Positions 35,101 to 47,493 of a stretch of 64,000 nucleotides of DNA are shown piece by piece (position 1 is the stretch's first letter; each line of letters begins with the position of its first letter). Position numbers and translations under genes: made by a program. The notes beneath the pieces were generated by a model that saw nothing but the letters and a program-made list of their open reading frames with translations, was not told the DNA's origin and ran no database searches. The stretch comes from Pelodera strongyloides (Eukaryota; Nematoda; Chromadorea; Rhabditida; Rhabditidae), in assembly GCA_036852015.1 (NCBI GenBank), contig JAANDG010000107.1, positions 186,001 through 250,000 of the forward strand, written 5' to 3'.

Positions 35101-36452
35101 ATTGCTCGTTTCAGTGCGTTTTTTTTGCTTAGCGTGAGTGAGGTGAGGGTTTCTAATGAGTACGGTACTTATTGCTTGCTTTAGGGTTTCGTATGGCAAT
35201 CAAGGCATCCGTTCGTTTGACAATCACACGCATCCAAGGCCGTCCAATTTGCCAATTCTACCAAAAACGACTCCTAGACGGGGCGATGGAGGACCTAAGG
35301 TGGGCCAAGGGCTAAGGTCCCTATTTGTTTTCTAAATATGGGCGTTGCGTCCTTCCCTGCCTATGGTTCTTAGGGTACTTATTAGGGTTGTCAGTTGTCA
35401 CATTGGCAATAGAGTTATTTTCTCTGAGTAATATGTTTTGGGAGTAGTAGATTGTTTATTTGCGGTTTGCGGCTGTGTTTTATTTATGTATGTCTCTTGA
35501 TGTTGAATCTGCGTGTATTAGTATTATATTTTAAAGCAAAATACCGGCCGGTTTTTGAAGCGCATCGAGTAGCTCAGAAGCATATGCAAATGAGCATAAA
35601 TTATAATAAAAAATCGAGCCATGTTCGAGCAAATTAGCACAAATACGTAAGAATTCAGTTGTCCGCGATGCGCTTCAAAAACCGGCCGGTATTTCGCTTT
35701 AACTGTGTTGCTTTCTAGTCGGCCGGATACCTGGGATCCCGCGGTCTGGAGTATTTTGAGCCAGTGGGCACAAGATCGCCATCAGAACGTACTGTTGCGA
35801 CACTGGACAATCCCGGAGATTATATAAGGATCGATGCGCAACGGACACAGGTACGTAGTGTAGTTTCCTATTTGGTTGTATATTATAGAAGCGTCAAAGT
35901 TTTAAGCGAAATACCGGCCGGTTTTTGAAACGCATCGCTTAGCCCTGCTTTCGCCCAGCCGCCCAGCGTAAATTAGAATAAAAAATAGACCCCAATTCGA
36001 CTCCAACTCCATAAGAATGCAGATATTTCTATTCGAAATGCCTTTCAAAAAACCGGCTGGTATTTCGCTTTAATATAGAAAGTCACAGGAGTTTAGCCAG
36101 GTTTCGATATGTTTCGAACTTTTGAAGGAAGAATGTGTTATGTGTATGCCCAATTGCATTGCGAGGATACTTTTTTGTCGTAGTTTGAAACTTTCTAGGT
36201 GCACACATTTTAATGTGTCAATAAATATATATTTAAATATAGGTGTATTACCGTCTATTACCGCTTCTTTTATTGATTTAGTTTGTGCGTGTCTTATTTC
36301 ACGTTGATGTTTGTTTACTTGATTGATTTGTTTTATATTGTGATTCGTGACTTCCAATTTGGGAAGTGAAAGTGAAGCTAATCAACTTGTAATCATTGTG
36401 CTTTATATAGGCCGTCAAGCATCTGCGAGCCCAGCGTCAGACGTTTGACTGA
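29138..36452 (+). CDS. soc-1: SOC-1 / Gab-family PH-domain docking adaptor
   Basis: Sixteen exons give 567 aa with consistent phases: 29138-29212, 29565-29708, 30028-30162, 30364-30451, 30595-30752, 31283-31468, 31693-31837, 32193-32266, 32580-32653, 32996-33086, 33491-33579, 33963-34008, 34608-34717, 35185-35299, 35719-35850 and 36411-36452. Residues 8-140 form a PH domain (EGWLVKSRERG, WVRRFFCLRV, IYLVAESEQDMLRWVTAICKAC). A long Ser/Pro-rich tail follows. PPRVDRTKKP (about 441-450) is the R-x-x-K Grb2 SH3-binding motif of Gab proteins. NPGDYIRID (Tyr545) matches the SHP2-docking tyrosine of the Gab tail; NYVHI (Tyr269) is another candidate. Gab/SOC-1 links receptor tyrosine kinases to Grb2 and SHP2 at the membrane. 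The tail is longer than I would expect, but the order of motifs is right. Confidence 0.85.
31091..31227. mobile_element. AGGC-family MITE, GAGGGCTCCCTG subtype
   Basis: The right end GTTGGTGAATGAATACAGCCT is followed by CTG; the left end has decayed to ATTGTATTCACCTTCACC. The interior GAGCCGAAGAGCTTCAGG...GAGGGCTCCCTGTGTG matches the element at 44792-44932. Intronic in the soc-1 gene. Confidence 0.65.
31884..32066 (-). mobile_element. SINE body copy with duplicated 3' end
   Basis: CTTCAAGAGC(A/G)TGCACCTTT occurs twice (31884 and 31937), followed by TTATGACATGTTCCGCAGAG and GCTCGACGTCTTCGGGCT. It matches the SINE body at 14794-15062, without the tRNA head. Confidence 0.6.
34335..34600. repeat. 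Dispersed repeat ending at a soc-1 splice acceptor
   Basis: Shares GTTGACGAACTG, AACGTATCATAAAT-GATACAATTTTG and CCGACGAGTTTTATGCCCTG with 46030-46270. The CGACGAGTTTTATGCCCTGC block is duplicated in tandem (34526 and 34570), and its last copy runs almost to the 3' splice site at 34607. Confidence 0.55.
35531..35702. mobile_element. AAGCGAAATACCGGCC-family MITE ending 17 bp before an exon
   Basis: The ends are TTAAAGCAAAATACCGGCCG and CCGGCCGGTATTTCGCTTTAA-type sequence with GAAGCGCATCG arms. The core carries CGAGCCATGTTCGAGCAAAT. The soc-1 acceptor AG is at 35717-35718. Confidence 0.85.
35901..36073. mobile_element. AAGCGAAATACCGGCC-family MITE
   Basis: The left end is TTTAAGCGAAATACCGGCCG; the right end is AACCGGCTGGTATTTCGCTT. 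The core has AAAAAATAGACCCCAATTCG-like sequence. It lies in the last soc-1 intron. Confidence 0.8.
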
Positions 36453-39400
36453 TTGGACTGAAGATTTGGGAGCTGTGTGCTTTTCTTTCTGTACGAGTTG
36501 GAAACCGTATGTTTTACTTCACTAATTATTAATTGATGTTTTCATCATTTTGGACTAATAATATGTATGAGAACCTTTTTACGACTCGCGCTCGCATCTA
36601 TTGCGTGTATGCAATGAAATTATCATTCGCACTAAAATTTGTAGAACAACGTGTTTTGCACTATTTTCGTAGATTTAATAGATTAATGCATTTTCATTTG
36701 TAATCAGAGATTTTTATATTTAATTTATTACTCCCTTGTAGTACTGTGGCTGGGTCTATTACCTGCGAGTAGAGAGAGGATTCAAGGTTTATTTTTTCTT
36801 GTTTTTTTTATCACGAGATGAAGAGATTATTTTCGCTTTTAGCAGTTTTAGCGAGTTTGATAGTTTGGTTATGTGTTAGTCTTTTTTTAATTATTGTTGG
36901 TAGTGTTTTATGAGTTTCCCAATGTAATGAGTATGAGTAGCCTGATTAATAATATTCATTTTAAGTCTTTTGTGAGAATTCGTCGTTATCAACTTATCGA
37001 TCATGCATATTTTTTTCGTAATGCTTGATACTTGTGGCCATATTCACCACTCCGATTCCCTCGCGGAAATATTCCCTGGGGGCAGAAAATAGCATTCTAA
37101 TGTGAGAGACGCAGAGAAAAAGGCGGGGAATTCCACATGGGGAATTGAGTGGTGAATGTGGCCTCTGATGTGAATTTCTTTACTTTTCGTGGATGAAATT
37201 CAAAGATTTTCTTTGGTTTTGGTCAGGTGATGTAGCAATGAACCATAGGAACTGAAAATTGCATACTACTTATTTCCGTGCAGGTTTGCACTTGGTGTGG
37301 CATTTAGTTAATTTAGTTTATAATTTGTGGCTTTTAGACTTTTATTTTATATTGATCTTGCTCCTAGATTCCCATATAGTTGTTTCAGCCATATATCATT
37401 CCTATCTCGCAAAAATTCCATTGTGTGCTTCTTTTGTGCCATTGTTGTATATTCTTTTTTTGACCTTTTGCATGTATTTTATTAAATGTGTACATTTTCC
37501 ATGCCATATCATTTTAGTACTGATTTTTGTGCATTTACTCTTTCTACTTATGTGTTTTTATGAGATTTTCAACAGGGATTTAACAATTCTACTTATTCTA
37601 CTAATTTTCAAATGTACAATATAATAAAGATTTTTTGTTTATTTGTACTTATGAATATTGAAGTTCCGTTCTTGGCTGTGGCTACCGATTTGTGTTGACC
37701 TTATTATTTTGATTTGGTTTGTGATTTTGTAACTGTACTTGTTGGTTATCCGTCTACTACTTATTTGCCTCTGGTGGTTAGTTTATTACTGGGGAGTTTC
37801 TGAGGTTATCTAATCTAACCTAGATGGTGCTGATGATTTGCCACAGGCTGTTGTAAATAGTCTTACATCGGAATTAGTATTCTGTGTCTTTGCTTCGGTA
37901 GTGATTGTTGGTGGGGAACCCTACTGTATGTAGTAGACTGACGCGTGTATGTCGCGCATGTTCTACGTTGGGCTTAGTCTCATGAAATTGTTTGTTGCTT
38001 TAATAACAGTTTGCGTAGCTCAGCCTGCTTAGCAGAAAACTTGATCCTTTTCGGGTGTAGAATTGTATGTTCCGTTTTTCTTAGCTTATCTCTGTTGACC
38101 TGTCCTCTCGGTTGGTTTTTTGCTCTTGGCTACTCTAGATTCGTAATCTATTCGGCGTTATCTAGGCTCCGTCTGTCCAGACGATATAGTGTGGTCCGCC
38201 GGTCACTCTACTACTACTACTTGCAGATTGCTAGTGAAAACAATATTATGGTATGTTTTTGAAACTAATTCACTCTGTAACATAACTGTGTCGTTGAGCG
38301 TGAGCGTCTATGATTCATAATTTTTGCAAGTGTTTATGGCTGTGACGTGTACTTCTGAATACTGTAGTTAGGTTTCGTGAGTTGTGTCTTGGCTTGAAAC
38401 CTTCATAAGAGTATAATTCACTGTCATTGGTCATTGGATATCCATAAAATTGGTGTTTTGTACGGTACTTCTGAGTTTCGTAATGGTGTGACTTTGCTTC
38501 AGAGTACTGTAGTTATATGGTATGTACTTGATATTGGATTTAGCAGGATTTTGGGTTTTTATTCTTGATACCTTTTATACCTTTCTACAAAAACATTTAC
38601 TTGTGCGTTTGGGAATCTATGAAAGAGTTGGGTTTTGTGAGATAGGATTCAATTTGTCTGTAGCAGTGGATTTTTGTGTACGAGGTTTATTGTTTACAAT
38701 AGTTATTTATATAATTTATATTGTATTGGACTTTGGACTCGGCTCTGCTTTCCTTGTTTTTGCCACTCTTTTTCTCCGTGCTCTGTTTGAAAAGGTAGTG
38801 TGCTTTTCTTTGGCGCTTCGTTCCTCTGGATGGTGTTCCTCTTCCCAATGTTAGTCGTCTGGTGCTCTAGCTTTTTTTAGTTCTTTTCTCTTTTGCACTT
38901 GTTGGTTCCTGTCTGGACTGGCTCCTAATGGACCATTAGGATGTCTTTTCAGTTTTTTGTTTTGTTTCCTAAAAGGCAAAAGATTTTGGTTAGGACTTGA
39001 ATATTTTCTAGGAATATATAGTCAAATATTATTGAACATTCACTTGGTTGTTTTATGATTGTGACTTATTTCTGATTTTTTAAGAGAAGCGGTTCAAAAA
39101 ACGAACCAATGGGGTACACATTTGATCTTTTTTATATTTCTGTAGTACACTGTATTCGCAAATTTGTAGTTGTAAAGTAATTCAGATGGAATGCTTGTGA
39201 ACAGGGACCCATATGCAAACTTTCACTTTTGAAACATAGATTTGGTAGAGTAGCCGTTTAGTTGTGTAGTACCGTAGCATGAAGAGTGAAGTACCGTAAT
39301 TAGTAATAAGTATATAAACTGGTTAGCAATTCTGTGGTTTGTTGTAAAGTACTTCCTTATTACTAACTTACCATTCCTTTTACTCTTCGTTACTTATCCA

Positions 39401-39492
39401 AGTAGAGGTGTTTCCCTACCGTTGGTGCTTTGTTTGGTAAGTGATATGTTGATTGCTGTTATATGTACTAAAGGTTAAAGCCTTAACCTTTA
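36453..39492. other. Intergenic stretch between soc-1 and CTP synthase
   Basis: T-rich sequence with scattered hydrophobic frames, none with a supported chain of exons or a recognisable motif. It contains one AGGCC MITE (37035-37164) and several GGTACTTCTGA-type short repeats near 38350-38520. The promoter of CTP synthase should lie near its right end, but I see no diagnostic element. Confidence 0.5.
37035..37164. mobile_element. AGGCC-family MITE, copy 4
   Basis: The ends are TGGCCATATTCACCA and TGGTGAATGTGGCCT; the flanks are TTG and CTG. Interior GGGGAATTCCACATGGGG as in copies 1-3. Confidence 0.8.
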
Positions 39493-39565
39493 ATCTTGAC
39501 ACGCTTTATGATCTTGACACGCTTTATGATCTTGACACACTTTATGATCTTGACACACTTTATGA
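39493..39565. repeat. Four tandem 18-bp repeats before the CTP synthase start
   Basis: Units of ATCTTGACACGCTTTATG, the last two with A for G (ACACACTTT). The array ends 55 bp before the start codon, within the leader or promoter region. Confidence 0.9.
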
Positions 39566-39602
39566 TGTTAACGTGTTTTGTTTTTATCTTTTTATCACTT
39601 TG

Positions 39603-39610
39603 TTTTGCAG
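39603..39610 (+). promoter_or_regulatory. Possible trans-splice acceptor of CTP synthase
   Basis: TTTTGCAG, preceded by T-rich sequence, lies 9 nt upstream of the ATG at 39620. It fits a spliced-leader acceptor or the end of a 5'-UTR intron. Confidence 0.4.
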
Positions 39611-39619
39611 GTCGCAGAC

Positions 39620-42600
39620 ATGGCTCGTCCCAATGGCATCGTTGAGGAGCGAAAACCGATGAAGTTCATCCTCGTTACAGGTTTGTTTACTTTATTTTTT
39701 CCTATCATATCTAAGATTTTTATTATTGGGATGGTACGGTGGTTTATTTTAAGGTACTGTGATACTGGGTAACATCAAGTTTACCCTCTTGAGTGCATTA
39801 GGTATAACAGGAAGGAAGTAGAAGTTCGTTGTTTTGAGGTGTTGTTATTGGCAGTTGTACTTTACCCCTTACCCCTAGTTTTTGCTGTTCATTCCTTTCC
39901 AGATGTTTCATAATTGTCTTTATTTACATTTTTGCAATTCAAGATAATAATATTAAAGCGAAATGCCAGCTCCTTCGGAAAATTTGCATATGATAATCAA
40001 ATCCTATGTATCCTGTGCTAATTTTGTACGATCGTCCACGGCAATCGTACAAAATTAGCATAGGATACATAGGATTTGCTTATCACATGCAAATTTTCCA
40101 AAGGAGCTGGCATTTCGCTTTAATATGTTTTTTTTTGTAGGTGGTGTTATCAGCGGTGTTGGCAAGGGAATCATTAGCAGCAGTTTGGGTGTTTTGCTCA
40201 AAAACAATGGATATAAGGTTTTTGCTTTTTTTTTGCACCTTTTCTGTTTATTTAGAGGTCGCTTGCCTTCATGACCGTTGTTATCTGTTTATTTTCATTT
40301 ATGAGCTGTTGAGGTCGTGAGGTGTTTGTTATCGTTTAGTATAATAATAATAGTGCATTACTATATCTATGGTAATCAGTATAAAGTATAATCCTTGGTA
40401 AAATTAAGGATGATACTGCTAGACGCGTTATCAGCAGAGTATGATAATCATAATGGTAGTTGGTGGTTTAATTTTGTACGATTTTAGGTTTCCGCCATAA
40501 AGATTGACCCGTATCTGAATATCGATGCAGGAACGTTCTCTCCGTACGAACATGGTATGTTTTAAATTTCTTATATTTCTTATTATTAGTAATTAATAAT
40601 TAATAGTAGTATTATTCGACCGTGCTTTATTCAATTTGATGTACCCGTACCCCTCTCCACCGAAAGTTTTAAATACACATGTCATACCGCTTCATTGTTT
40701 TCAAAACTGTGTGTCATTCCGTTGAATGTTAAACTGGCCGGTTTTTGAAACGCATCTCAAGTACTTGCATTCCTATGCATTATGCAACGTGGGGTCTAAT
40801 TGGGGTCTAGTTTTTATTCTTATTTTTGCTCATTTGCATATGATGCATAAGAAAGCAGGTGTACGCAATGCAGTGTATAATTTCCATGCGTAATTTGAGT
40901 CGAACTAAAATACCACTGATACGTTTCACCCAAATCTATATATTTGCATTTGCCTCCGGAGATGGTCAAAGCCAATCCGGAGATGGTTGATGCGTAATTT
41001 TACGCATAGATTTATAGCCTGACGCAATGCGTTTCAAAAACCGGCCGGTATTTCGCTTTAATGTTTCTCTATTTCTCTTAGGCGAGGTATTCGTGCTGGA
41101 CGACGGTGGAGAAGTGGACCTCGATTTGGGTAACTATGAGCGGTTTCTCAACGTCCGTCTGACCAGGGACAACAACATTACGACGGGAAAGATGTTTAAA
41201 TACGTGAGTGACTTATTGATTTGTTTAAATACGGGAGTGTTATATTGAACATTACCACGGGAAAGATGTTCAAATACGTGAGTGCTCTATTTATTTCTAT
41301 GTACTTGATATGTTGTCAAGAAGGTGGTTTAACGTACTGTTACTTTGATCCGATTCGCGATTCTCTGCTAGCGAATTGGATAACAGGTATTTTCGTATTT
41401 TGTGAGAATTGGGATGATGGAATAGCCCGTTGTATCAAATGATTGAGTTATGTTGTGGCTGAAACATTCCATATTGTACTTTTTGGATTGTTGGATAATA
41501 ATTGAATTGGTTGTAATTCATTTGAACATTTTGTTGTTACGACCGTTACGAAGGGTAATCAGGTGATATTAGTAAAATCGCAAATGTGATGTTCGTCTTA
41601 ACCTTATCTTTTATTCACTCGTATCGTAGTTCCCTCAATTTGTTCTTTTACTAATTGTTGTTTAAATAACGCAAGGTGTACACCATAGAATGATATTATG
41701 AGTAAGGAATCAAGAATTCGTGACATTAGCATAACAATACAACATATTACTTTTTGTGAATAAGTTGATACGCAGTTGATTGATTTCTGTATTTTTCCAC
41801 CTAATGTGGATATGTGTTGTAAAGCTATAAGTGTTTGCTGTATGAATTATTTTGCGTTCAACTTCAGGTGATAGAAAAGGAGCGTCGCGGTGACTACTGT
41901 GGAAAAACGGTGCAGATGATTCCCCACTTTACGGACGCTATAATAGACTGGGTGGATCGGGTGGCCAGGATCCCGGTTGATGGGAGCACGGATATCCCCG
42001 ATGTCTGCATCATTGAGGTAAGGTAGTTGTGGGATAGGGAATCCTTTGGACCATAAAGCGTATCAGATACTGTTTCTTTTGTGTATATTAGAACCTTCTT
42101 TGGAAACAGGAAAGTATGCGTAATTCATCAGTTGTGAATTTCAGCTCGGTGGAACAATCGGAGATATTGAAGGAATGGCGTATTTGGCAGCCTTTGAGAG
42201 ATTCCAACGTCCCGCTTTGAAGGTAGAGTGTGTTTTCTTGAAAAAAAAAGCGAAGGTGGTTGGTGTTGGTGTTTGTATGTATACACCGTTAGTTCCGGGT
42301 TTGGTATCCACTCCCAACTACCAGTTATAACATAACATAACATAACATTTATTACGAACATAAAATTATTGTACTCTAATGTGTTGGGCGCTGGGACAAG
42401 TCGTCAAGATTACACGAACTTACTGAAAAAGAAAACCTTGTTTTTTTAACGCATCATGTATTGCATTATTTTGACACGTGGTGCGTCTTTGTCACTTTTC
42501 AGCCTTCTGGCACACTACCTTTTAATCTATGTTCCTTTTTACAGGACCATCTAATGAACGTGCACGTCTCGTTGATTATGCATCCCGATGCGACTGGCGA

Positions 42601-45600
42601 GCCAAAAACGAAGCCGATGCAGAACTCGGTGCGACACTTGAGAGGTGGGATTTTTTTTATTGGATGTGGATTTGTGGATCCATAACTGTCGCAGGTTTTC
42701 AAACGTGGAGTTGTGTTGGCGAGTTGCTGTACTAGCTATTGGTCCGTCTACCGGTGTAAGAGTTTGTTAGGGTGTTTGTCCACAACACAGGTATCAAATC
42801 GTAGTTACGAACACAATTTCCGAACGATGTTCGAGCAATGCCCTGCGCTAATCAATGATTAATGCACCGCAGCTTCTTATGTATTCATAGAAACATAGCG
42901 AATTTATCGCTAATGGGGTTTCCAAGTATCCCAAAAATTCAGTGTGATTCTGTCAATACTACCGTATTTCTGCACGATACTTGCATATATAATTATATAA
43001 TATGAAAAATTATTCACGTGTAGGTCCAAGTTCCAAGATACGGTAAAAAATTCGGTGTGATTCTGCCAATACTACCGTATTTCTGCACGATACTTGCATA
43101 TATAATATGAAAAATTATTCTCGTGTCGTTCCAAGATACGGTAAATTTTTACCATACTTGGAAACCCCATAATGTGTAGTTGTGAAGGGTGAACTTGATG
43201 TCGGATCCGGATGTGTGTCTGTATTTCGTGAAAACGTATTCGAGTTTCTTTATGTTTTTTTTGTTTTCCTTCTTTAGTTTAACTCGTGTTTGGATAAAGT
43301 GAAAATTTTTACTATTAGAGAGGACTATGAGTGCGATGCAGTTCTACTGAAGTACTGATTTTCCTAGCTGAAGAACGGGCACAGCGCGTAAAAACGGACA
43401 TAACGATGTCGATTAATGTTGAATTGATGGTAAAGAGTCTAGGTCTAGTATATTCACATATAACTTTAGGTGCTGGTCTCGTCCCCGACCTGTTGATTTG
43501 TCGTTCGACGGCTCCGCTTCAGAACCATTTGAGGGAGAAGGTTGCCGCTTTTGGATTGGTCGATATGGAACAGGTTTGTATTTTTTATGATATATTGGTA
43601 TGCTAATTTGATCTTTTCAAAGATATTAAACAAAAGCGAGGGCGAGAGAGAGAGATTTGTTCTAATTGTAAGAGAAAGCATTGACAGATTGTCTAAATTG
43701 GGATAGTTGATTCTGTTTTTGTTTCTCCGGAGTAGTAATTCAATATTTTTGATGTTGCGTGTGAGATTTAATTTTGGTCTAATAACTGATCTTATTCTTG
43801 GATTTTGTTGTGATGGTAAACAATGATATTATCGCTTATTGGTTGCATTCGTAATTAGGGCTTATTTACTTTATTTTTCAAAATACACAGACACAGACTA
43901 AAACGCGCTTTCTAGGTGATAGGCGTTCACGATGTGTCGAATATATACAAGGTTCCCCTCCTTCTACAGGAACAGGGCGTTTTGGATGCGATTATTAAGA
44001 GGTTGAGTTATGAGTTTTGTTTTGTTTATTACTCTTCCTTTTTGCTATTTTGGTTGTACATAAAATGGTGCGCAAGGTCACACATGAACCGTATTTTTGG
44101 TGAAACGTGTCATGGCTACACTATGTTTCGGTCAATAATCTAAACAGACCGTAGCCATTTACGCGCAGGATTGCGCCATGGTTGTCTTATAACTTGTATG
44201 TCTATTGTATTATGTCCGTATATCTATGTTTGGTGAGAGGTTGCGTGGTCAGTAGTCGTGAGTTCCTTTAGCTTTTATTTTAATTTTAATGTAACGAACT
44301 CTCGTTTTCAGACTCCACTTGCAAACCATTCCTCCTGAGGTGCAAAAGGGACTGAAGTTCAACATGGTCCACTGGACGCATTTGAGTGAATTGTAAGGAT
44401 TTGGAATCTTTTGGTTATATGTATCATGTCGTTTCTGTAGAATCCGACTACTTTTGAAGATCAGTGTGTAAGCCTTTATCGAAACGAAACAAATCACTAG
44501 CATGGACGCTGATAGCTATCGCCTCTCACGCAAATACAACTGTGGAAAATAAAATAAATCGTCTTACTATACTCTTATAGCAGAATTATTATATACTCAC
44601 ATCGCTCAAGAATGAGGAATTGAAATGTGTCAAACATTATGCTCTTAATTGGGGATTGTTATTGTTTTAACAAGCGATCTTTTCTTATTCTTATTAGTCC
44701 GTATTCTCGCGTCACTCTGGGGGAGGCATTTTCCAATCTCCTCTGGTAGGACTCCCAGTTTGGAAATGGGAGCGGCCTACCAGTATACCAGAGGCCGTAT
44801 TCACCAACACGCAGGGAGCCCTCCCTGGCCTCCCCGGGGAGCTAAAGAATACGTAGAGAGTGCGAGAGCAGAAGATATTCAGAGCGCTTGTGAGCCTAGG
44901 GAGGGCTCCCTGTGTGATGGTGAATACGGCATCAGAATTAGAGCTTTTTCCCCCACTGGTAGGTCATTCCCAATTGGGAGGCGTACCAGTGACGCGAGAA
45001 TACGGGCTATTGTTCTTATAGTTATCTAACTAATCATCTTCAGGTGCGACAGATTCACGCAAGAGATCCAGATCGCCGTGGTTGGAAAGTACGTAAAGAT
45101 TGCTGATGCATATGCCAGCGTGAACAAGGCGCTTAGCCATGCGGCCATACACAGCAAGAGAAAGCTGGTGATTAAGGTGGGTTTTTGTTTGAGACTTCTT
45201 CGGCTTATTGTTAGTGTTTGAAGTTTGAATCTTGTTTAGTTTCATAGTTGTAAATGTGAATAGATTACTATTTGAAATGAAAATGAGGAAATAACTGATG
45301 AGAATTTACATTAAATGAGAAAAAAACTAGAGGGTAATAATTGTGTAAAAGGCTGACCAACCTTTGATTCTACATATGATGGCGATCGTAATGATGTTGT
45401 TAATTAAGTAAAAAAAAAACAGAACCGGCCCTACCGTGTGTATTTAAGGCCCGGGACCCGGGACCCGCGCGGAATTCAGATCTTGCGAAGACGGATCTAA
45501 CCTTTTTTTAGTTACCTTTGAGTTCCTGTACTTTTACTGGTCTTGTTTTTAGTTCGTCGACAGTGAGCTGCTGGAAGAGCCTGTTAAACCAGGAAAGCAG

Positions 45601-47458
45601 GCTCAGGCCGACAATGCTTGGGAAACACTGAAGGCTTGCGAGTGAGTATTTGAGATTAGTTTAGTTATGTGGCCTTTGAGTTGGGTAATTGGTGTAGTTG
45701 TAGTTTAAGTAGTGTGAATATTTTGTCGTGTGTACTGTAATTGTCGAACACATATACAGACATAACATTGCGGCATTACATATCGGCTTAGTCCTAGGGT
45801 AAAGCGTAAATTATGTTGGTAACCGTTAGTAAGAAATCCTGCAATAATTCGTTTTTAGCGGAATTATTGTTCCGGGCGGCTTTGACAAACGTGGTGTTGA
45901 GGGAATGATTCGTGCGTGCCAGTATGCCAGAGAGAATAAGGTGCCATATTTGGGTAAGTTTTAGTTTCTTCAGTTCCAGTATTGACCTGATTTGTGCTTA
46001 ATTTAAGAAAATGCGACATGTGTTTCGTTTTGGGTTCATAGCACAAACTCATTGACGAACTGGCAGACGAAACCACCCTCCGAATTATCATAGTGCGTAA
46101 ATGATTTGGATGGTGGTATTGAGCTCGTATCCATACCACCGTCGCGATGGTATGGTGAAAATGAGAAACGTATCATAAATCGATACAATTTTGGGAAACA
46201 CAATATAAATTTGGTTGTTGGTTTTGAGCTTTTCCTTCCCGACGAGTTTTATGCCCTGCTGGGGTGGACGAGTTGGGCCTACTTCATAACGATAGCCTTA
46301 GAAAGAAGTAGTGTCGATATTCCCTACTGCAATGAGCAATGTTGTTTCTTGTGTCTGAGTCTGAGCTACCTGACACCTCAGCTTAATGGGGCCTAGTTTA
46401 GTTACGCGCTTATGTTCTTGCTTTGTGTAACTGTAATTGTTGTTAGTTGTGTTGTCATATCCGCTGTGTTCAGGTATATGTGACTTTCTCATACCTTGCT
46501 TTATTTATCTCTGTTTAGGTGTCTGCCTGGGAATGCAGTGCGCGGCCATTGAATTTGCCCGTAATGTGCTGGGAATCAAGAATGCGAATTCGACCGAATT
46601 TAATAAGGAGTTGACGGAAGAGGAACAGGTTGGTATTAATCTTCTTGTTAAAATGAAATACCGCCCGGTTTTTTGAAACACATCGTGTACAACTGAGTTA
46701 TTACGTATTTATGCTAATTTACTCGAATTTAGCTCGATTTGTATTCTAAATTCTAAGTTATATTCATTTGCATAAGGTGCATAAGAATGATGTTGTTTGT
46801 ACTCGATGTGTTTCATAAACCGGCCGGTATTTCGCTTTAATGGATAATTATTAGTTTGCTGTTATTACCGTGCACTTCACTTATGAGTTTATTATTTGAG
46901 AATGCACTGTGATAACTCAATACATCATGCTCTGTCAAAGCTCGGAGTAACTTTTGTTTTTTATACATATGCTTAGTTTTACGTACAATCAATGTGGATA
47001 TGAAAAATAATTGCAGATTGTGATCGATATGCCCGAACACGATGTTGCCCATGTGGGCCTCGGAGGCACAATGCGTCTTGGAAGGAGAACTACTGTATTC
47101 CTGACTGATAACTGCAAACTGCGTGAGTTTTACTTTTCCCTTTTGTTCTGTTGAATATTGCCGCGCGGAGGCAGCAAAGGAATGAATTTAAGGGAGTCCT
47201 TTTTGTTACTGACGAATGCCAAAAAATAGTTAAACGTAGGGCATTGGTTTTCCTTTTGATCTGTGTGTCACGTGTCACGCTGTTTTGGTCCGATGTGTTT
47301 TTTTGGAATTATTGCGTATGTTTTCGCGATTGTGTTCCGAAGATGTAGCCAAAACGACAGGCCACGTCGACTATCTACCTAAACTGAAACATTTCAATTC
47401 CACAACAAGGTCCGAAGTTCTGTTGATGTCCTTCTACATCGTGTGTTTGTGTGTGTGT

Positions 47459-47493
<35 letters not shown>

